DNA of 10,648 bases, taken from NCBI GenBank assembly GCA_019456245.1, contig VRUF01000084.1, positions 1 to 10,648 on the forward strand. The letters run 5' to 3'. Both the position numbers and the translations under genes were made by a program. This DNA comes from Planctomycetota bacterium. Lineage in GTDB: Bacteria; Planctomycetota; Phycisphaerae; Sedimentisphaerales; Anaerohalosphaeraceae. The notes beneath the pieces were generated by a model that worked only from the letters and a program-made list of their open reading frames with translations, was not told the origin of the DNA and searched no databases. Shown here in pieces: positions 7,222 to 10,648 of the stretch. Positions within the stretch are counted from its first letter, which is position 1. Each line of letters begins with the position of its first letter.

Positions 7222-7250
7222 ACAATACGCCAGTTATTACCGGATGTCAA
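7222..7250 (-). promoter_or_regulatory. Promoter of the secreted-protein operon
   Basis: Read on the minus strand, a perfect TTGACA (7250-7245) is followed by a 17-nt spacer and TATTGT (7227-7222), which matches the -10 consensus at 4 of 6 positions. Transcription would start near 7214 and run through the 48-aa ORF, the 742-aa protein, the propeller and the lipoprotein. It is back to back with a plus-strand promoter about 43 bp away. Confidence 0.7.
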
Positions 7251-7292
7251 GTAATTTTTTCAAATTTGTATTAAATTTTTAACATAGTAAAG

Positions 7293-7321
7293 TTGACTCA
7301 CCTAAACATTTACTGTATAAT
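7293..7321 (+). promoter_or_regulatory. Promoter of the HTH-CDPS-transporter operon
   Basis: TTGACT (7293-7298), a 17-nt spacer and a perfect TATAAT (7316-7321) form a near-consensus sigma-70-type promoter with a predicted start near 7328. The leader is about 130 nt if translation starts at 7460, and contains a hairpin. The TTGACT box lies some 43 bp from the -35 box of the divergent operon, so one regulator could bind between the two. Confidence 0.7.
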
Positions 7322-7334
7322 ATGTTACAGAGGG

Positions 7335-7373
7335 GCCAAAATGCCTTTTTGACTGTTATTTTGACATTTTGGC
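7335..7373 (+). promoter_or_regulatory. 9-bp inverted repeat in the operon leader (hairpin, operator or attenuator)
   Basis: GCCAAAATG (7335-7343) and CATTTTGGC (7365-7373) are exact reverse complements separated by 21 nt, and G-T pairs could lengthen the stem. The loop holds two copies of TTTTGAC 12 bp apart (7347-7353, 7359-7365), the second reaching the first base of the right arm. A T-rich stretch TTTCTCGTTTTTA follows (7374-7386). It lies inside the predicted leader RNA, so it could act as an attenuator. As DNA it could equally be the operator of the HTH protein encoded next. Confidence 0.55.
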
Positions 7374-7393
7374 TTTCTCGTTTTTACAGTAGT

Positions 7394-7402
7394 TGCTATA
7401 AT
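7394..7402 (+). promoter_or_regulatory. Possible second, extended -10 promoter
   Basis: TGCTATAAT (7394-7402) is a perfect extended -10 element (TGN-TATAAT). The sequence 17 nt upstream (TTTCTC) is a poor -35 box, which extended -10 promoters can tolerate. Transcription would start near 7409, downstream of the leader hairpin, so it would bypass any attenuation there. AT-rich DNA gives such matches by chance. Confidence 0.35.
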
Positions 7403-7459
7403 TGAAGAGAAATGCCTTGCCAAAAACGTAATAAAAGGCGAATGTGGAGATTGAATATC

Positions 7460-8614
7460 ATGACGCAAAAGATTAAAAATCCGCTTGCTCAGGCACTTGG
7501 TTTGGTTTTTCAGGGGATGCGTGATAAAATGGGAGGGGTGTCCTCATCTCAGATTGCTTCCAGACTCGGCCTTGCCGCATCTCATTATAGAATGATCGAG
7601 GCAGGTTCGGCGATATTGCAGCCATTCAGGGCAATAAAAGTTGTGCAGACTTTCGATACGATCGAATTTGTGCCTTTGTGCCAGATGCTTGTTTCGTTGC
7701 AGATACTGGACTCGGTAAAACATTCTATTTCTGACATGCGAACAAATGCTGAACTTTTAGCAGAATCGACTCCCTCGCTCGCTAAGATACTCAAAAAACT
7801 TGATGGTGTTTTTGAGATAATCGAGAAACAGCCGCCGAGTGTTATTGCACGTCATATAGAATCTTCAGGACTGAAGAATGAATTGAACTCTTTCCTTACG
7901 ACAGCACCGGTTTCCTTTACTTCCGATCAGATAGATAATTTTATGGCGCCGACGTATGAGTACCCGATATCAGGGCAGCTTTACAGCAAGATCGGAAATA
8001 TCCTGCAGGGTGTCGCACCGTTCTATCTCGATACCGTATTGCAAATGATCAATAATCTTAAAGATGTCACGCCGCGAGTTACCGCAACCGAGCTGGCAAA
8101 ATGGGAAGCGACACGAAAGAATCAGTTTTCGCATATAATAGGTATTGTGCGTGATCCCGGTGTTATGATGGATTTTACCACATTCGATTATAATTATCTA
8201 TGGGATGAGAGCTTTAAGAAAATACTGATCATATACCAGAATGAGCAGGCAGAATCGGCAATTTCAATAAAACAGAAGATTTGCAAGCTGCTGCGTGAAA
8301 GATTCGAGTCCCAGCGTATGCGATATGAACGCGAACTCGATACTTTTGACGAGGTTTTGTCGGAGAAATTAAGGATCGAGTCAGGCGCGGGAAATTTCGA
8401 ATGTATAGACGATATACTTTTGTACCAGGACATGCCTATGAATAACCTGTGGGCGTATGTTATGGAAAGCGGTTACGTTGTTCCCTTTATTGATAATGCC
8501 ACGATCGAACCGAGTTCGGCGGACATATACGGAACCAGCCTTGGATACGATGAAACTTGTCAAAAACTAATCAAGATACGTCAATTATGCAGCGAGGTCG
8601 GATTTGGACTTTAA
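7460..8614 (+). CDS. HTH (XRE-like) protein with a large unrecognised C-terminal domain
   Basis: ATG 7460 (384 aa) is preferred because GGAG lies 10 nt upstream; the frame stays open back to ATG 7412, which would add 16 basic residues. Residues about 9-65 form a helix-turn-helix of the XRE/HTH_3 type: LGLVFQGMRDKMGGVSSSQ, then IASRLGLAASHYRMIEAGSA, with the usual A-x-x-L-G-L turn and the S-H-Y-R-M-I-E recognition-helix pattern. The remaining 310 or so residues are soluble and mostly helical, with a charged helix at LLRERFESQRMRYERELDTF; I do not recognise a family. It lies first in the operon, and its stop overlaps the CDPS start by 11 nt, so it is translationally coupled. A transcriptional regulator sensing a ligand through the C-terminal part is the simplest reading. 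A partner of the CDPS is also possible. Confidence 0.8.
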   Translation: MTQKIKNPLAQALGLVFQGMRDKMGGVSSSQIASRLGLAASHYRMIEAGSAILQPFRAIKVVQTFDTIEFVPLCQMLVSLQILDSVKHSISDMRTNAELLAESTPSLAKILKKLDGVFEIIEKQPPSVIARHIESSGLKNELNSFLTTAPVSFTSDQIDNFMAPTYEYPISGQLYSKIGNILQGVAPFYLDTVLQMINNLKDVTPRVTATELAKWEATRKNQFSHIIGIVRDPGVMMDFTTFDYNYLWDESFKKILIIYQNEQAESAISIKQKICKLLRERFESQRMRYERELDTFDEVLSEKLRIESGAGNFECIDDILLYQDMPMNNLWAYVMESGYVVPFIDNATIEPSSADIYGTSLGYDETCQKLIKIRQLCSEVGFGL

Positions 8615-9308
8615 TAACGAACTATTGCCTTCGGTAGAGATAGTGAAAATACTGCCCGCGTTTTCTGCGGAGGAAGTTTTTGCGCAGGATAAGTGTTACC
8701 TGGGAATAAGTCTTGCGAATCCTGTTTTCGATAAAAAAAATCTTAATGCGCTGCTGTTATGGGCGTCTGCGAATTTCAAACAATGTCTGGTTGTTATCGG
8801 CGATGATCTGTGTAGGTTCAATCAGAAGATACTGTATGGGTTTGGAGAAGATGAGTGTTTAAACGTGGCGAGGGCCCTTGGCGACGTCTTCATCGAAAAT
8901 TATTCAGCAGTTTTCGAACAATTTGACGCCGATGTTATAACAATAAGCAGATGGGGCGAGCATGTCGAAAGCGATATGTACCGTAAGTCAAGGGAGGTGA
9001 TCGAAAGTATTTTTATTAATAATTCTGAATTTAGATCAATGGTAGCCAAGGATGCGGTATCTTTTGTCAAGAGGCAGAAGAAACATGATGCTGAATTTGC
9101 GGTCACAGATGATGAAGCAATAGATTTGTGTTGTGAATATCTTTTGGAGGAGATAGCTGTATTTAATATTTTATCCGAACAGGGCTTCAGGGTTGAACTT
9201 TATCCGGGTTCGGAACTGAACGCTTTAGTTGAAGTTGCAAAAGGTAAATTTCCGGATGTCCCGCAAGGTCTGAAAAATAGAATTAATGTAGAACTTAGAA
9301 TATGTTGA
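8604..9308 (+). CDS. tRNA-dependent cyclodipeptide synthase (CDPS)
   Basis: CDPSs use two aminoacyl-tRNAs to form a cyclic dipeptide through an aminoacyl-enzyme on a serine, within a fold related to class Ic aminoacyl-tRNA synthetases. The 234-aa length is normal for the family. CYLGISLANPVF (31-42) supplies the nucleophile Ser36 (AlbC Ser37) and Asn39 (AlbC Asn40). EYLLEEIAVF (178-187) supplies Tyr179 and Glu183 (AlbC Tyr178, Glu182). ELYPGSELN supplies Tyr200 (AlbC Tyr202) with Pro201. LVVIGDDL and GFGEDECLNVARALGD also fit the family. Pro after the last Tyr is the XYP subfamily mark, while Asn39 is the NYQ mark, so subfamily and product cannot be predicted. The TTG start has GAGG 6 nt upstream and overlaps the HTH gene by 11 nt. 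A transporter follows after 17 nt. No oxidase, P450 or methyltransferase partner is visible in the window. Confidence 0.85.
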   Translation: MDFNNELLPSVEIVKILPAFSAEEVFAQDKCYLGISLANPVFDKKNLNALLLWASANFKQCLVVIGDDLCRFNQKILYGFGEDECLNVARALGDVFIENYSAVFEQFDADVITISRWGEHVESDMYRKSREVIESIFINNSEFRSMVAKDAVSFVKRQKKHDAEFAVTDDEAIDLCCEYLLEEIAVFNILSEQGFRVELYPGSELNALVEVAKGKFPDVPQGLKNRINVELRIC

Positions 9309-9325
9309 AGCGAGCAGAATAGCCC

Positions 9326-10648
9326 TTGACCATTACCATAATATTATCGTTGTTGTTTGTGTTGATTCTTTACCTTGGTATAGGTGTGGTAGTGGGGCGG
9401 CGCACTTCCGGAATTGCCGATCTTCTCCCTTTGTCGTCCAGCAGAAAGGCACGCGTAAATAACTCCGCTGAATTTTCATCCAGCACGGTTGCAACCAGCA
9501 TCTCGTTTGCCACGGTTATAATGGCTTTTTTCGAGCTTGCCGGTTATTTTGGCCTCTGGCTTTTGTGGACAGTTGTAACAACTGTTATCGGCTTGCTTGT
9601 AGTTCGTTTATTCGCTAAAAGAATATGGGGCTATATTTCTGTTTACAAGCGACGTCCCACGCTGCATGATTTTCTCGGTGATCGATTCAACTCCAAATCA
9701 CTCTCGCGGGTCGGGGCGGTATGTACCAGCCTTGGTTTTCTCGGTGCCTTTGCAGCCGAGTTGACGGTTGGGTCGCGATTCTTCGCTGGGCTGATACCGG
9801 CAGTTCCATCATGGACCATAGTCGTAACTCTCTCGACGGTGGCGTTTATCTATACAGCCTTTGGGGGATTTCGAGCGGTAATAGTCACTGACAGGGTGCA
9901 GATGGTTTCAATATGGCTGCTCCTTGTTTCGCTGCCGGTTTTTTATGTCTATTACATTCTTACTCACGGTGGCTGGGAAAGCAGCTTTAACAGTATGCCG
10001 AAATCCGTACTGAGTTTTTCGGTTGCCGACAGGGCCGGGCTTACAGCATTTATGCTCGGTATTTTTGTGATTAACGTTCCTGCATTTATCTCGGATATGA
10101 GTGTCTGGCAACGGATATCAGGCGCTCAGAATAGTAAAACCGTGACAAAGGGCTTGCTCAGCGGAATTTTTAACGCGTCGATAACATGGACATTGCTGGT
10201 TCTGCTGGCGTGCTTTGTGTTTATGATAGTAAGGCCGGGCGAGGGGGTAAACCCTCTGATATCGCTGATACGTGTTGTTGGCAAGACGGGGGGGCTGTTT
10301 GGTATGAGCGTTCTGTTTGTGACGATCCTTGGTCTCTACGGGGCCATGCTTTCGACCGCGTCCACGCAGTTGATAGCCGTTTCGCATACTCTGTATGTCG
10401 ACGTGTTCTTACCCTTTGTCAAACACAAACCCGATGGGAAAGTGGATTCGAAAAAAGAACTTAACATGCCGCGGATTATCCTGGTGGTTGCAGCGATTAT
10501 ATCCACTCTGCTCGTTCAGTTATTATCGATGGCGGGTTTTTCTATTGCCGATCTCGTCTTTGCAATCTATGGAGCTCAACTTGGTTTATGTCCCCTGGTG
10601 CTCATATCGCTAATGGTCAGTCGTGAAAATCTCAAACGGCTGTCAAAG
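9326..10648 (+). CDS. Sodium:solute symporter (SSS) family transporter, 3' partial
   Basis: The frame opens after a stop at 9320-9322 and is still open at the window end, giving 441 codons of a multi-spanning membrane protein. TTG 9326 is the most likely start; its ribosome site is weak (GAAGCGAG further upstream), so coupling to the CDPS gene 17 nt upstream is plausible. The N-terminal helix ends LYLGIGVVVGRRTSG, as in SSS proteins. Later segments include SISFATVIMAFFELAGYFG, FAAELTVGSRFFAGLIP, and the family signature YTAFGGFRAVIVTDRVQM. GLYGAMLSTASTQLIAVSH matches the conserved helix carrying the Na-site serines and threonines. About ten hydrophobic segments can be seen. Such carriers import organic solutes with sodium. 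The substrate is unknown; in this operon it could be an amino acid, or the cyclic dipeptide itself. Confidence 0.8.
   Translation, partial: MTITIILSLLFVLILYLGIGVVVGRRTSGIADLLPLSSSRKARVNNSAEFSSSTVATSISFATVIMAFFELAGYFGLWLLWTVVTTVIGLLVVRLFAKRIWGYISVYKRRPTLHDFLGDRFNSKSLSRVGAVCTSLGFLGAFAAELTVGSRFFAGLIPAVPSWTIVVTLSTVAFIYTAFGGFRAVIVTDRVQMVSIWLLLVSLPVFYVYYILTHGGWESSFNSMPKSVLSFSVADRAGLTAFMLGIFVINVPAFISDMSVWQRISGAQNSKTVTKGLLSGIFNASITWTLLVLLACFVFMIVRPGEGVNPLISLIRVVGKTGGLFGMSVLFVTILGLYGAMLSTASTQLIAVSHTLYVDVFLPFVKHKPDGKVDSKKELNMPRIILVVAAIISTLLVQLLSMAGFSIADLVFAIYGAQLGLCPLVLISLMVSRENLKRLSK

Noticed and set aside
7020..7250. 76-codon form of the minus-strand leader ORF
   Set aside because: Its start overlaps the TTGACA -35 box of the operon promoter, so it could not lie on that transcript; the 48-codon form from 7166 was kept instead.
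7361..7402. TTGACA (7361-7366) with TATAAT (7397-7402) as a promoter pair
   Set aside because: The spacer is 30 nt, far from the usual 16-18; only the extended -10 element was kept, at low confidence.
10186..10613. Short plus-strand frames of 92 and 72 codons near the window end
   Set aside because: They lie out of frame inside the symporter gene, whose membrane segments and family signatures are continuous in a different frame through to the window end.
1..10648. CRISPR array, rRNA, insertion-sequence transposase or integrase gene
   Set aside because: No regularly spaced repeats, no rRNA-like segments and no transposase or integrase motifs were seen in any long frame of the window.

Overview
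The window looks like chromosomal DNA from a planctomycete, most likely of the class Phycisphaerae. The best clue is a secreted beta-propeller protein ending in a short dockerin-like EF-hand segment (D-x-N-x-D-x-x-V-D-x-x-D, then a conserved SWL), a C-terminal tail common in that group. The envelope-directed proteins, the moderate GC content and the clear Shine-Dalgarno sites agree with this. The assignment is an inference and was not tested against a database.

Left region (1-2892): the 3' end of an Asp/Thr-rich coding sequence that enters from outside the window, a 24-codon ORF directly after it, a 7-bp palindrome with a promoter-like sequence, and then the 3' half of a tRNA gene (T arm plus acceptor strand). 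The last base of the tRNA piece lies inside the Walker A codons of a large KAP-type P-loop NTPase that has lost the normal sequence upstream of its Walker A motif. This reads as a recombination scar at a tRNA 3' end, such as an island or prophage boundary.

Middle region (3135-7250, minus strand): a compact four-ORF transcription unit. It has a consensus-like promoter (TTGACA-17-TATTGT), a previously hidden 48-aa ORF, a 742-aa secreted basic Ser/Arg/Thr-rich, Tyr-rich and TPR protein, a 379-aa secreted seven-repeat propeller with dockerin-like tail, a 136-aa glycine-zipper lipoprotein, and a hairpin terminator. The gaps are 18, 13 and 34 nt and each gene has a good Shine-Dalgarno site. All three large products carry export signals, so the unit probably builds a cell-surface or extracellular assembly.

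Right region (7293-10648, plus strand): a divergent promoter (TTGACT-17-TATAAT), a leader with a 9-bp-stem hairpin, and a three-gene operon. The genes are an HTH protein with a large unrecognised C-terminal part, a tRNA-dependent cyclodipeptide synthase (CDPS) with its catalytic residues visible, and a sodium:solute symporter family transporter that runs off the window. The CDPS would use aminoacyl-tRNAs to make a cyclic dipeptide. The HTH protein may regulate the operon and the transporter may move the product or a related compound. No usual CDPS tailoring enzyme is visible, so this is the most interesting candidate system here.
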